Below are positions 33,456-43,946 of a stretch of 64,000 nt of DNA, one piece after another; position 1 is the stretch's first letter; every line of letters starts with the position of its first letter. The stretch comes from Spinacia oleracea (taxonomy: Eukaryota > Streptophyta > Magnoliopsida > Caryophyllales > Amaranthaceae), in the NCBI RefSeq assembly GCF_020520425.1, contig NC_079488.1, forward strand, positions 10,827,747 through 10,891,746, in the 5' to 3' direction. The translations under genes and the position numbers were made by a program. A model generated the notes under the pieces. It made no database searches, was not told the origin of the DNA, and saw only the letters and a program-made list of their open reading frames with translations.

Positions 33456-34795
33456 TGAAGGAAATAATGCCCTTGGTCCAAGTATGCATTCTATGTTAAG
33501 TCTAATAAATGCGGTTCAGTATTAATTAACAAGTTAATAATTCAGTGAGATCAAGTGAGCTGAATGCCTAGCTAGAGGCCGCTTCAGTTCAAGTGGAATT
33601 AATGATATTAATCCACAGCTTACTCTTGACTGAACCCGTAGGGTCACACAAATAGTACGTAAACGGATCAAGTATTTAATGGCATTAAATACTCCATCTA
33701 TGAATATTCGGAACCGACGGATCTTGGTTTCAGTGGGAGCTAAGATCGTCACAGGCAAGAAATGAATACTCCGGAAACGATGATATTGCCGGAAACGGAA
33801 ATATGGATCGTATCGGAAATATGAATATTATCCAAGTCGTAGATGTTGCCGGAAACGGAAACATGGTACGTATCGGAAAATATTATTGGAAATGGAAATA
33901 TTACCAGAATCGGAAATATTGCCGGAAACGGAAATATTGTCAGAATCGGAAATATTGCCGGAATCGGAAAATAATTCCGGAAACGGAAATATTAAATATT
34001 TGTTCGAAACGGAAATTAATTCCGGAATCGGAAATATTAAATATTGTTCGTATCGGAAATAGATTCCGGAAATGGAAATTTAATCGGAAGCGTATCGTAC
34101 GAATTAGCATCGGACGAGGCCTGCCGGACGAAGGCCCAGCACGAAGCCAGGCCGTCGCCCAGCAAGCACGCACGCCACAAGCCCAGCGCGCGCCAAGGCC
34201 ACGGATGCGTGGGCCTTGCTGCGTGGGCTGCAGCTCGCACGCATGGGCAGTCCTTGTGGCTGCCGTGTGTGTGTGAGTTTGTGCTCATGCGTGATTCCTG
34301 AATCTGCAAGAGTCAGTGTATGATTAAATGTCTATTCCTAATTGGATAAATTAATTAAATAGAATTCATGTAGGATTCTAATTCCAATTAATTCGCATCC
34401 TACTAGGATTACGATTCCTTTTCCATAACTCTATAAATAAAGGCCTAGGGGTCATAATTTATATACAAGTTTCAAAGTATTCAAAAGTGAGTTTTTGAGA
34501 GAAAATCAAACACACATCTTGCTCAAAAGTGCCGAAATTTTCTAGTACCTTAAGGGCGATTCTAGTTGGTCAATCTTAAGGCGGATCCGGACGTGCTGTG
34601 GACTATCTACGGAGGGACGACACTTGGAGTCCTAAAAGACTTGTTCTTGTTCGGTTCGGGCGCAGCTAGGGAGGGCACGCAACAAAGAGTATGCATCTAA
34701 TTATGCTATATGATTATGTGTAAATAATATGTTTCCTGGGTTAATGGTTGTTTCCGCATGATCTATGTAAATGTCATATGTATCATAACCTAACA
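33456..34795 (+). repeat. Element C 5' LTR (1340 bp)
   Basis: Begins TGAAGGAAATAATG, ends ACCTAACA. The CGGAAA-rich array runs about 33768-34092, followed by a GC-rich block shorter than in A and B (about 45 bp of that block is missing), then the TATA box at 34432-34440 (TATAAATAA). Confidence 0.95.
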
Positions 34796-34796
34796 G

Positions 34797-34810
34797 TGGT
34801 ATCACGAGCC
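34797..34810 (+). other. Element C primer-binding site
   Basis: TGGTATCACGAGCC one base after the LTR, the same variant tRNA-Met site as in A and B. Confidence 0.85.
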
Positions 34811-37750
34811 CCTTATTATTTTCATAATCTAAATTGCATGAACATGGTTAAATATTACAAATTTGCAAGAATTAAAAGGGGTGATTAATTTTCGTAATTG
34901 TTAATTAATTGCAAATTGCGTTTATTTAATTATATGTACGCAGTTTTTCGGCAGTTTCTTCATTACTCATCCGAATTGAGTGATTTTTGTGTCAATTCCG
35001 TATGTAAAAGGCATTCTAAAATTTTGACAAAAATAGAGTTTTTCTGCCGAACCCAGAATTCTCAAATTCGAAGCCTAACTATGACTTTTCGAAGGTTTTA
35101 GTTTTTCGGATGCAAAATTTCGTAAATTTAAGATGTTAAATTAAATATTTGCGATTCTTGTTGATAAATCTTGAATTTTTGATTGACCTACTGCATATGT
35201 TTAACAAGTTTGAATGCCTAGTCTTGTTAATTATGCAATCTAATTTGTAATTATGATTAATTTGTTGAAAATTAGAATAATTTAGAATTAATTTGATTTT
35301 CATAATTAATTGTAATTTAATTAGAAACCTATGATTAAAAACCACCATAAAAATTGTAAATTTACGATAAATTTTAAATTTTTATGACCTAGACTTGAAT
35401 CCATAACAATCGGAAATCAATTGGATAATAAATTTTCGATTTTTTCGCCCTAAAATTATGAAATTAATAATATTTATTAATTTGTCATTAATTTTAAATA
35501 TAAATTTTAAATTTTTATGCGATTCGTTCAAATAACTTGCACGCACGAAGCAATGGACGCTTCGTGTTACCCTTAAGGGGTGTTGTATAATGCGGGCATG
35601 CGACGACGAGCAAGGGAGCTCGTCGCCCGTGCGGCACGAATGCAATGAGCAAGGGCGTAGTGCACGAGCGCAAGGCAGCAGCCCTGCCTTGTGTCGTGTG
35701 CCACGAGCAATGAACGTATGGGCATGGGCGAGGGGCGAGCCAAGGCAGTCGCGTGTGGGCAGCAAGCGAGCTGCGCCACAACGCGCGCTGCCTCGCACAA
35801 GTGCGCGCAGCCTCGCGCGCAGCGAGCGCAAGCTCGCGTGCCACGAGCGCTGCGCCCAGCACTGCTCGCGCGCGCAGCGCGCGATGTCGCTCGCCCAGCG
35901 AGCGATGTCGCGCCCCAGCGAGCGATGGCTCGCGCGCGCAGCGCGCGATGTCGCTCGCCCAGCGAGCGATGTCGCGCACCAGCGAGCGATGGCTCGCGCG
36001 CGCGCAGCGAGCGATCTCGCGCGCCAGCGAGCGATCTCGCGCCCCAGCGAGCGATGGCTCGCGCGCGCAGCGAGCGAGCTTGCGCGCCCCAGCGAGCGAT
36101 GGCTCGCGCGCACAGCGAGCGAGCCAGCGCGCCCAGCGAGCGATCTCGCGCGCGCGCTGCGAGCGATAGCTCGCGTGCGATGGGCGCTGTGCGGAGGCTT
36201 GCGATAGGACAGCAGCAGCTATGCGACGAGCGCATGGGCTGCGCGCACATGGCCAGCAATGGCTGTGTGCGTACGGCCCATGGGCGTGCAACGCGTAGGG
36301 TGTTTGCGTAACGATTAGATCGTTTTGAATGTTTAATTTGAAAATTTCAGTTCACGTAATTTTAATTAATTTTAAAATTAATAATTTGAATTAATTTCTT
36401 GGATTTTAATTTTGAATATTATAATTATAATAAATGGAATTTATTCTAATTATTTTACTAAAATTAAAATCATGAATTAATTTAAATGCGACTGAAATTA
36501 AATTAAATTTTTGGATTCAATTATAAATTTATATGAGCTTTAAATTTTAATTAAATTTGTATGTTTCCGGTTAGACTAGAAATACAATTTTATGTTTAAA
36601 ATTAGTAAAGCATATGAATTTATTGGTTTGAGTGGGAGCGTTTTTAGTCATAAACTCTTGATTAGGTCTACAAATCCTTAAGGTTAAAACAACTCGATTA
36701 GAATTAATAAGGACTGAATAATTGGTAGATTATTGGTGACCTTGATTAATTGCTGCAAATGTTTACGTGATGCATAATGTGTTTTACTAACCAGCTATGT
36801 GGGCCATTCATGATAATGAATGGGTGAATGGTATATATTGTATATGTACTGTTTTGCAGGTTATGAAGTGACTAGTATGGCCCAAATAGGATAGAAAATA
36901 TGGTCTGCGTACCATTAATTTGAATGTAATTGGTCTAAAGTACCAAAGTTATTTTTCAATTCAAATATGGTCTGCGAACCATCAAATAGTTGTAATTAGT
37001 TATAGCTTATCCTATTTGAAGAAAATGGTGCCTCCCACGGAGATTTTCAAGACGGACTTTGAAGTCAAAGCTTCAAGATGAAGTCGGGCCATACTAGATC
37101 ACAAATATCTTATGCATGTTTTAAGTTATTTATTGCTTTAAATATGTCTTAAAATGCATGAGATCAAAAGCTTGATTATGTTGCATGATTAAGGATTTTA
37201 GTTCACTTAAAATCTAACCAACATAGTAAGAGCCTTAAGTTCCAAACTTTAAAAAAAATTGAGTTAAAAGGTGCCATGCCAAAATATACACTTGCTTGGA
37301 TATCCTTTACATCAATCTAGTAATAGTTTTCGCTCAGCGAGGTGTTACTTATTGGTCCTAAAGGGGCAAGGTACACAAATAATTGTGAGTACATGTTAGT
37401 TTTGGTGAAACTCAACGATATAAGTAAGGAGTCCTTTTATGTCGTGGCAAATTCGATAGGTTTACCTAATAAGTTCTTAGACGTACCTATCAACCAAGAA
37501 TAGTTTCTAGACTATTAGCAAAAGGCTTTTGCTTACCTAAGATGTTCTAGGATTAAGTCGACAAACTGTGCTTAGTTCTTCAATGATTTTAGGATCTTGG
37601 AATCATTTTATTCACACCTGCCGGAACACATAACTTGAATAAAATGCTTAATAAACATTGAATTATGCATGTATGCCAGAATTTAAGTTTATTAAGAGAA
37701 ACTGTGAATGGTTATTTATTTGTTTATTCTTTTCAATTGTAGTTTTTAAT
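34811..37750 (+). other. Element C long 5' leader
   Basis: Same three-part structure as in B. The near-palindromic ATGGTCTGCGTACCAT is at 36900-36915, and a copy with one change (GCGAACC) is at 36967-36982. Possible splice signals: TTGTGAGTAC near 37384 as donor and TTTTCAATTGTAG ending near 37742 as acceptor, a few bases before the gag ATG. Confidence 0.8.
35855..36180. repeat. GC-rich palindromic minisatellite in element C leader
   Basis: At least ten partly overlapping copies of GCGAGCGATG followed by GCTCGCGC, TCGCGC or similar, plus CGCGCGCAGCGCGCGATG. It is longer than the equivalent array in B, so copy number changes between elements. The GC content contrasts sharply with the surrounding AT-rich leader. 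Long Ala/Arg/Ser frames on both strands are a by-product. Confidence 0.85.
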
Positions 37751-40700
37751 ATGGCAAACAACAATCAAAACATCATCATGGGTTCTGAGCTTATGGTCAA
37801 GCTGAACCTGACAAATTTTCTTGAATGGGAAGCTAAGCTAGTTGAGATAGTCAAACTCAATGGACTTGAGTATGTACTATCACATCCCATGCCAAGCTAC
37901 TATGCCAGAGACATGACCCCTGAGAGATTTTACGCCTGGGATGCGGATCTCAAAAAGGTTATGAGTCTCATGCTGAACAATATCCCTGATGATTGGGCTA
38001 GAAGGTTTGTAGCCTATGAACCTTTTACGCTCATCAAGAATCTGAGGGATATCTGTCGTGGAAGTACGGAGGACAGGGACCTGAACGTCCATGAGTTGAT
38101 TGAATCAATGTCTGGGCTAAAGGTTAGTTCTCCCAACAGGTGTTATAGGATGGAGGTCCAAGAAACACATGTTCAGCTCCTTCGCACTAAACAGAGGGTA
38201 GGCGTCCCACTGAGGTTCCATGTGGATCTTATGTGTTCATATTTTGATCGCCTAAGTCTACTAGGAACACCAATAAGCGAAAGGATGGCAGTCTCTGTCT
38301 TGCTCAATTCACTACACAGTGGGTTTGGTCGCTTCAAGCAACAATACCTAAGTGAACCAAGAGAAGAAACAGTTGCAGAATTTATTCACCTTGTCAGAAA
38401 GGCTGAAATAGTACTGGACTGTGAAGCCAAAGATTTACTCAAGGCTAGAAAGAGACCATTCAAGAAAGGTGGAAAGTCCAAGGGCAATGCTAAATCAAAG
38501 CAGGACAAGTCCACATCAAGCTGTCTTTATTGTGATGGAATAGGCCATTACAAAAGAGAATGTCCAAAGCTAAAGGAAGATCAGAAGAATGGAACAGTCG
38601 TTCCATCTTCAGGTATTTTCGTTATAGACTGTATACTTGCTAATTCAACTTCTTGGGTATTAGATACAGGTTGTGGCTCACACTTATGTTCCAATCCACA
38701 GGGACTAAGAAGAAGTAGAAAGTTAAGCAAGGGAGAAGTCGACCTACGAGTGGGAAATGGAGCACGGATTGCTGCATTAGCTGTAGGAACTTACTATTTG
38801 TCGTTGCCCTCCGGGCTAGTTTTGGAACTGGAAGAATGTTTCCATGTTCCAAGTCTTACCAAAAACATCGTTTCAGTTTCTTGCTTAGATGCTAAGGGAT
38901 TTTCCTTTATAATAAAAGACAATAGTTGTTCGTTTTATTTTAAAGAGATGTTTTATGGATCTGCTAGATTAGTCAATGGACTTTATTTATTAGATCACGA
39001 CAAACAAGTATATAACATAAATACCAAAAAGGCCAAAAAGGATGATTCAGATCTCACCTATCTGTGGCATTGTCGATTAGGCCATATAAACTTGAAACGC
39101 TTAGAAAGACTTCAAAGGGAAGGAATTCTAGAACCATTTGACTTAGAGGATTATGGTAAATGCGAATCATGTTTACTTGGCAAAATGACAAAGCAACCTT
39201 TCTCTAAAGTTGGAGAAAGAGCAAATGAACTATTGGGTTTAATCCATACAGATGTATGTGGACCAATGAGTACAAATGCTAGAGGTGGTTTCAGCTACTT
39301 TATCACTTTCACTGATGACTTCAGTAGGTATGGTTATGTCTACCTAATGAAGCATAAGTCTGAATCCTTTGACAAATTCAAGGAATTTCAGAGTGAAGTA
39401 GAGAATCAATTAGGCAAGAAGATTAAGGCACTGCGGTCTGATAGAGGCGGTGAATATCTGAGCTATGAATTTGATGACCATCTGAAAGAATGTGGAATTC
39501 TATCAGAATTGACTCCTCCTGGAACACCACAATGGAACGGTGTGTCAGAACGGAGGAACAGAACCTTACTAGACATGGTCAGGTCAATGATGGGTCAGGC
39601 CGAACTTCCATTAGAATTTTGGGGACATGCACTAAATACAGCTGCACTCACTATAAATAGAGCTCCGTCTAAAGCTGTCGAAAAGACTCCATACGAATTA
39701 TGGTTTGGAAAACCTCCAAATGTGTCTTTTCTTAAGATTTGGGGATGTGAAGTATACGTCAAACGATTAATTTCAGACAAACTTCATCCAAAATCTGACA
39801 AATGTATCCTTGTGGGCTATCCAAAGGAAACAAAGGGGTATTACTTCTACAATACATCTGAGAACAAAGTGTTTGTTGCTCGAGATGGTGTCTTTTTGGA
39901 GAAGGATCACATTTCCAAAATGACAAGTGGGAGAAAAGTAGACCTCGAAGAAATTCGAGTCGAACAACAAACTCTAGAGAATGCTCAAGATGACATTCAG
40001 GATGAAACTCAGAGATCTTTAGAAGAATCTGGTGAGAATCATGGTCAATCTAGAAATGTTACCCCGCGTAGATCGCAAAGATATAGATCTCAACCGGAAA
40101 GGTACTTAGGTATTTTGACGAACGAGAGCTATGACGTTCTATTACTTGAAAGTGATGAACCTGCGACTTACAAGCAAGCTATGACGAGCCCTAGCTCCAA
40201 GCAATGGCAAGAAGCCATGCAATCTGAATTAGACTCCATGTCTGAAAACCAAGTATGGGATTTGGTCGATTTGCCAGATGGCTACCAAGCCATTGGAAGC
40301 AAATGGGTTTTCAAACTGAAAAAGGACAAGGATGGGAAACTTGAAGTTTTCAAAGCTAGATTGGTTGCAAAAGGTTACAGGCAAGTCCACGGTGTGGATT
40401 ACGATGAAACCTTTTCACCAGTTGCAATGCTAAAGTCTATTCGAATAATGTTAGCAATCGCTGCATATTACGATTACGAAATATGGCAGATGGATGTCAA
40501 AACTGCTTTCTTAAACGGCGTTTTAACAGAAACTGTGTTTATGACACAGCCTGAAGGTTTTGAGGATCCAAAGAATGCTAAAAAGGTATGCAAGCTAAAG
40601 AAATCAATCTACGGATTGAAGCAGGCATCCAGGAGCTGGAATATACGTTTTGATGAAGCGGTCAGTGACTTTGGTTTCATCAAGAACGCAGACGAATCTT

Positions 40701-41737
40701 GTGTATACAAGAAGGTCAGTGGGAGCAAAATTTCTTTCCTAGTATTATATGTCGACGACATATTGCTTATCGGAAATGACATTCCTATGTTGAACTCTGT
40801 CAAGATTTGGCTTGGGAAATGTTTTTCGATGAAGGATCTAGGAGAAGCACAGTACATATTGGGCATCAAGATTTACAGAGATAGATCTAAAAAGATGATT
40901 GGACTTAGTCAAAGCACTTATATCAATAAGGTGCTTGATAGGTTCAAGATGGCAGACTCCAAGCGAGGCTACCTACCCATGTCTCATGGAATGACTCTAA
41001 GCAAGACTCAGTGCCCAAAAACACTTGATGAGCGTAGACGAATGAGTGGGATTCCATATGCATCGTTGATTGGTTCAATAATGTATGCTATGATATGTAC
41101 ACGCCCGGATGTTGCGTACGCACTCAGTGCTACGAGCAGATACCAGTCAGACCCAGGAGAGGCGCATTGGACTGCTGCCAAGAACATTCTGAAGTACCTG
41201 AAAAGGCACAAAGATGACTTCCTGGTCTATGGTGGAGATGATGAATTAATTGTTAAAGGCTATACGGACGCAAGTTTCCAAACCGACAAAGATGATTTCA
41301 GATCACAGTCTGGGTTTGTCTTCTGCCTCAACGGAGGAGCAGTAAGCTGGAAAAGTGCTAAGCAAAGCACCATTGCGGACTCTACAACTGAAGCGGAGTA
41401 CATTGCTGCACATGAAGCAGCAAAGGAAGCTATATGGCTAAGGAAGTTCATAGGAGAACTTGGTGTAGTCCCCTCCATTAAAGGACCAATAGCCCTGTAT
41501 TGTGATAATAACGGAGCTATTGCACAGGCAAAAGAGCCTAGACACCACCAGAGAGTCAAGCATGTACTTCGTAGATTTCACCTTCTACGAGAGTTCGTTG
41601 AAAGAAAAGAAGTCGAGATAAGCAAAATTGGAACTGATGACAACATATCAGATCCATTAACTAAACCTCTGCCGCAAGCGAAGCACAACTCGCACACTGC
41701 AGCTATGGGAATCAAGCATATTGGAGAATGGCTTTGA
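37751..41737 (+). CDS. Copia gag-pol polyprotein of element C (1328 aa)
   Basis: Single polyprotein for particle assembly, processing, integration and reverse transcription. Zinc knuckle at about 258-271; protease aspartate D305 in LDTG; GAG-pre-integrase HCRLGH/CESC; integrase D501 (HTDVCG), D564 (RSDRGG) and E600 (NGVSERRN); reverse transcriptase with RLVAKGY around 873 and YVDDILLIGND at 1000-1010; RNase H D1173 and TEAEY. Family members are usually about 1300 residues, so length is normal. The frame is open 31 codons upstream, but the ATG at 37751 (MANNNQN) matches element B and follows a possible splice acceptor. There is no stop or frameshift, and the residues altered in B are consensus here. 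Confidence 0.96.
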   Translation: MANNNQNIIMGSELMVKLNLTNFLEWEAKLVEIVKLNGLEYVLSHPMPSYYARDMTPERFYAWDADLKKVMSLMLNNIPDDWARRFVAYEPFTLIKNLRDICRGSTEDRDLNVHELIESMSGLKVSSPNRCYRMEVQETHVQLLRTKQRVGVPLRFHVDLMCSYFDRLSLLGTPISERMAVSVLLNSLHSGFGRFKQQYLSEPREETVAEFIHLVRKAEIVLDCEAKDLLKARKRPFKKGGKSKGNAKSKQDKSTSSCLYCDGIGHYKRECPKLKEDQKNGTVVPSSGIFVIDCILANSTSWVLDTGCGSHLCSNPQGLRRSRKLSKGEVDLRVGNGARIAALAVGTYYLSLPSGLVLELEECFHVPSLTKNIVSVSCLDAKGFSFIIKDNSCSFYFKEMFYGSARLVNGLYLLDHDKQVYNINTKKAKKDDSDLTYLWHCRLGHINLKRLERLQREGILEPFDLEDYGKCESCLLGKMTKQPFSKVGERANELLGLIHTDVCGPMSTNARGGFSYFITFTDDFSRYGYVYLMKHKSESFDKFKEFQSEVENQLGKKIKALRSDRGGEYLSYEFDDHLKECGILSELTPPGTPQWNGVSERRNRTLLDMVRSMMGQAELPLEFWGHALNTAALTINRAPSKAVEKTPYELWFGKPPNVSFLKIWGCEVYVKRLISDKLHPKSDKCILVGYPKETKGYYFYNTSENKVFVARDGVFLEKDHISKMTSGRKVDLEEIRVEQQTLENAQDDIQDETQRSLEESGENHGQSRNVTPRRSQRYRSQPERYLGILTNESYDVLLLESDEPATYKQAMTSPSSKQWQEAMQSELDSMSENQVWDLVDLPDGYQAIGSKWVFKLKKDKDGKLEVFKARLVAKGYRQVHGVDYDETFSPVAMLKSIRIMLAIAAYYDYEIWQMDVKTAFLNGVLTETVFMTQPEGFEDPKNAKKVCKLKKSIYGLKQASRSWNIRFDEAVSDFGFIKNADESCVYKKVSGSKISFLVLYVDDILLIGNDIPMLNSVKIWLGKCFSMKDLGEAQYILGIKIYRDRSKKMIGLSQSTYINKVLDRFKMADSKRGYLPMSHGMTLSKTQCPKTLDERRRMSGIPYASLIGSIMYAMICTRPDVAYALSATSRYQSDPGEAHWTAAKNILKYLKRHKDDFLVYGGDDELIVKGYTDASFQTDKDDFRSQSGFVFCLNGGAVSWKSAKQSTIADSTTEAEYIAAHEAAKEAIWLRKFIGELGVVPSIKGPIALYCDNNGAIAQAKEPRHHQRVKHVLRRFHLLREFVERKEVEISKIGTDDNISDPLTKPLPQAKHNSHTAAMGIKHIGEWL

Positions 41738-42601
41738 TGTCTCTGTTTAATGTTTTAAAGTTTTAGAGTTTAAATCTTTGTAAAACATTATTGGTTAATC
41801 ATTCACAATAAATGAAAGAAATTCATTTTTCCATTTAATTTGTGGTTTATTAAATGATGAGTCCCTTCAACTTGACGATATATTCAAGATAGACTGTCAG
41901 GACCAGTCCTGTGACTAAGAAATGTCTATCAAGTGAACTTGAATGTCAAAGGTTGAAAATGGTCCCTAATCGGAGTTTTCTATAAAATTGGACGCATAGA
42001 AAACGTTAGACGATTAGAATGCAAGATGACTAGTAGTTCTGTTTCTTGAACTATGTGGACATGGCAATGTCATAATCATTTGCATAGATACTTACTTTGG
42101 GAAGACTAGTATCGGACAAGACCTATGAAACTTTACTGTAAGAGATGAAAGTCTGTCATAAGTAAATTTCATTAAATTATTAGACACTAAATCCTCAATA
42201 CCTGAGTGATTTGAGATTACTTGTTTGAGAACTGGTTGCTTTGACGTTGACCAACCGTCGCACCGTAAAAGGAGGCTATAAAGGCAACGCTCAGGTAATC
42301 ACCTATCAAACGAAGTCTAATCTCAAGATCGCAAGATTGGGATTGTCCTCCCATAAATCGGGATGAGATGCTTAAAAGTTGTACAAGGCCACTCGGAGAG
42401 CTAGAAACTGTGAAATGCATGGCCGTGCTCGGATGAATCATAGGCTATGATTATCTGTTTATTTGATCAGTTGAACTCTGAAACCGAGGAACACCTCTGG
42501 ACATAATAAGGATGACAACTCTTACCTTATGTTCAAGAGCAAGCATCGAGCGACAAAGGAATTAGGAAATGCACACTTGTCCCTAAGGACAAGTGGGAGA
42601 C
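41738..42601 (+). other. Element C 3' non-coding region and polypurine tract
   Basis: No ORF of note. It ends with AGGACAAGTGGGAGAC (42586-42601), the polypurine tract adjoining the 3' LTR. Confidence 0.8.
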
Positions 42602-43941
42602 TGAAGGAAATAATGCCCTTGGTCCAAGTATGCATTCTATGTTAAGTCTAATAAATGCGGTTCAGTATTAATTAACAAGTTAATAATTCAGTGAGATCAA
42701 GTGAGCTGAATGCCTAGCTAGAGGCCGCTTCAGTTCAAGTGGAATTAATGATATTAATCCACAGCTTACTCTTGACTGAACCCGTAGGGTCACACAAATA
42801 GTACGTAAACGGATCAAGTATTTAATGGCATTAAATACTCCATCTATGAATATTCGGAACCGACGGATCTTGGTTTCAGTGGGAGCTAAGATCGTCACAG
42901 GCAAGAAATGAATACTCCGGAAACGATGATATTGCCGGAAACGGAAATATGGATCGTATCGGAAATATGAATATTATCCAAGTCGTAGATGTTGCCGGAA
43001 ACGGAAACATGGTACGTATCGGAAAATATTATTGGAAATGGAAATATTACCAGAATCGGAAATATTGCCGGAAACGGAAATATTGTCAGAATCGGAAATA
43101 TTGCCGGAATCGGAAAATAATTCCGGAAACGGAAATATTAAATATTTGTTCGAAACGGAAATTAATTCCGGAATCGGAAATATTAAATATTGTTCGTATC
43201 GGAAATAGATTCCGGAAATGGAAATTTAATCGGAAGCGTATCGTACGAATTAGCATCGGACGAGGCCTGCCGGACGAAGGCCCAGCACGAAGCCAGGCCG
43301 TCGCCCAGCAAGCACGCACGCCACAAGCCCAGCGCGCGCCAAGGCCACGGATGCGTGGGCCTTGCTGCGTGGGCTGCAGCTCGCACGCATGGGCAGTCCT
43401 TGTGGCTGCCGTGTGTGTGTGAGTTTGTGCTCATGCGTGATTCCTGAATCTGCAAGAGTCAGTGTATGATTAAATGTCTATTCCTAATTGGATAAATTAA
43501 TTAAATAGAATTCATGTAGGATTCTAATTCCAATTAATTCGCATCCTACTAGGATTACGATTCCTTTTCCATAACTCTATAAATAAAGGCCTAGGGGTCA
43601 TAATTTATATACAAGTTTCAAAGTATTCAAAAGTGAGTTTTTGAGAGAAAATCAAACACACATCTTGCTCAAAAGTGCCGAAATTTTCTAGTACCTTAAG
43701 GGCGATTCTAGTTGGTCAATCTTAAGGCGGATCCGGACGTGCTGTGGACTATCTACGGAGGGACGACACTTGGAGTCCTAAAAGACTTGTTCTTGTTCGG
43801 TTCGGGCGCAGCTAGGGAGGGCACGCAACAAAGAGTATGCATCTAATTATGCTATATGATTATGTGTAAATAATATGTTTCCTGGGTTAATGGTTGTTTC
43901 CGCATGATCTATGTAAATGTCATATGTATCATAACCTAACA
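42602..43941 (+). repeat. Element C 3' LTR (1340 bp)
   Basis: I found no difference from the 5' LTR by eye. Followed by target duplication ATAGT (43942-43946) and then MULE-1 sequence. Confidence 0.95.
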
Positions 43942-43946
43942 ATAGT

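Larger units (their letters stand above)
33456..43941 (+). mobile_element. Copia element C: intact-looking Ty1/copia retrotransposon
   Basis: 10,486 bp. LTRs are 33456-34795 and 42602-43941 (1340 bp each) and look identical by eye; ATAGT at 33451-33455 and 43942-43946 is the target duplication. It has a primer-binding site, a 2.9 kb leader with GC-rich palindromic repeats, one uninterrupted gag-pol frame with consensus catalytic motifs, and a polypurine tract. Identical LTRs indicate recent insertion. Among the three family members here it is the best candidate for an active source element. It interrupts the last exon of the MULE-1 transposase. Confidence 0.96.
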
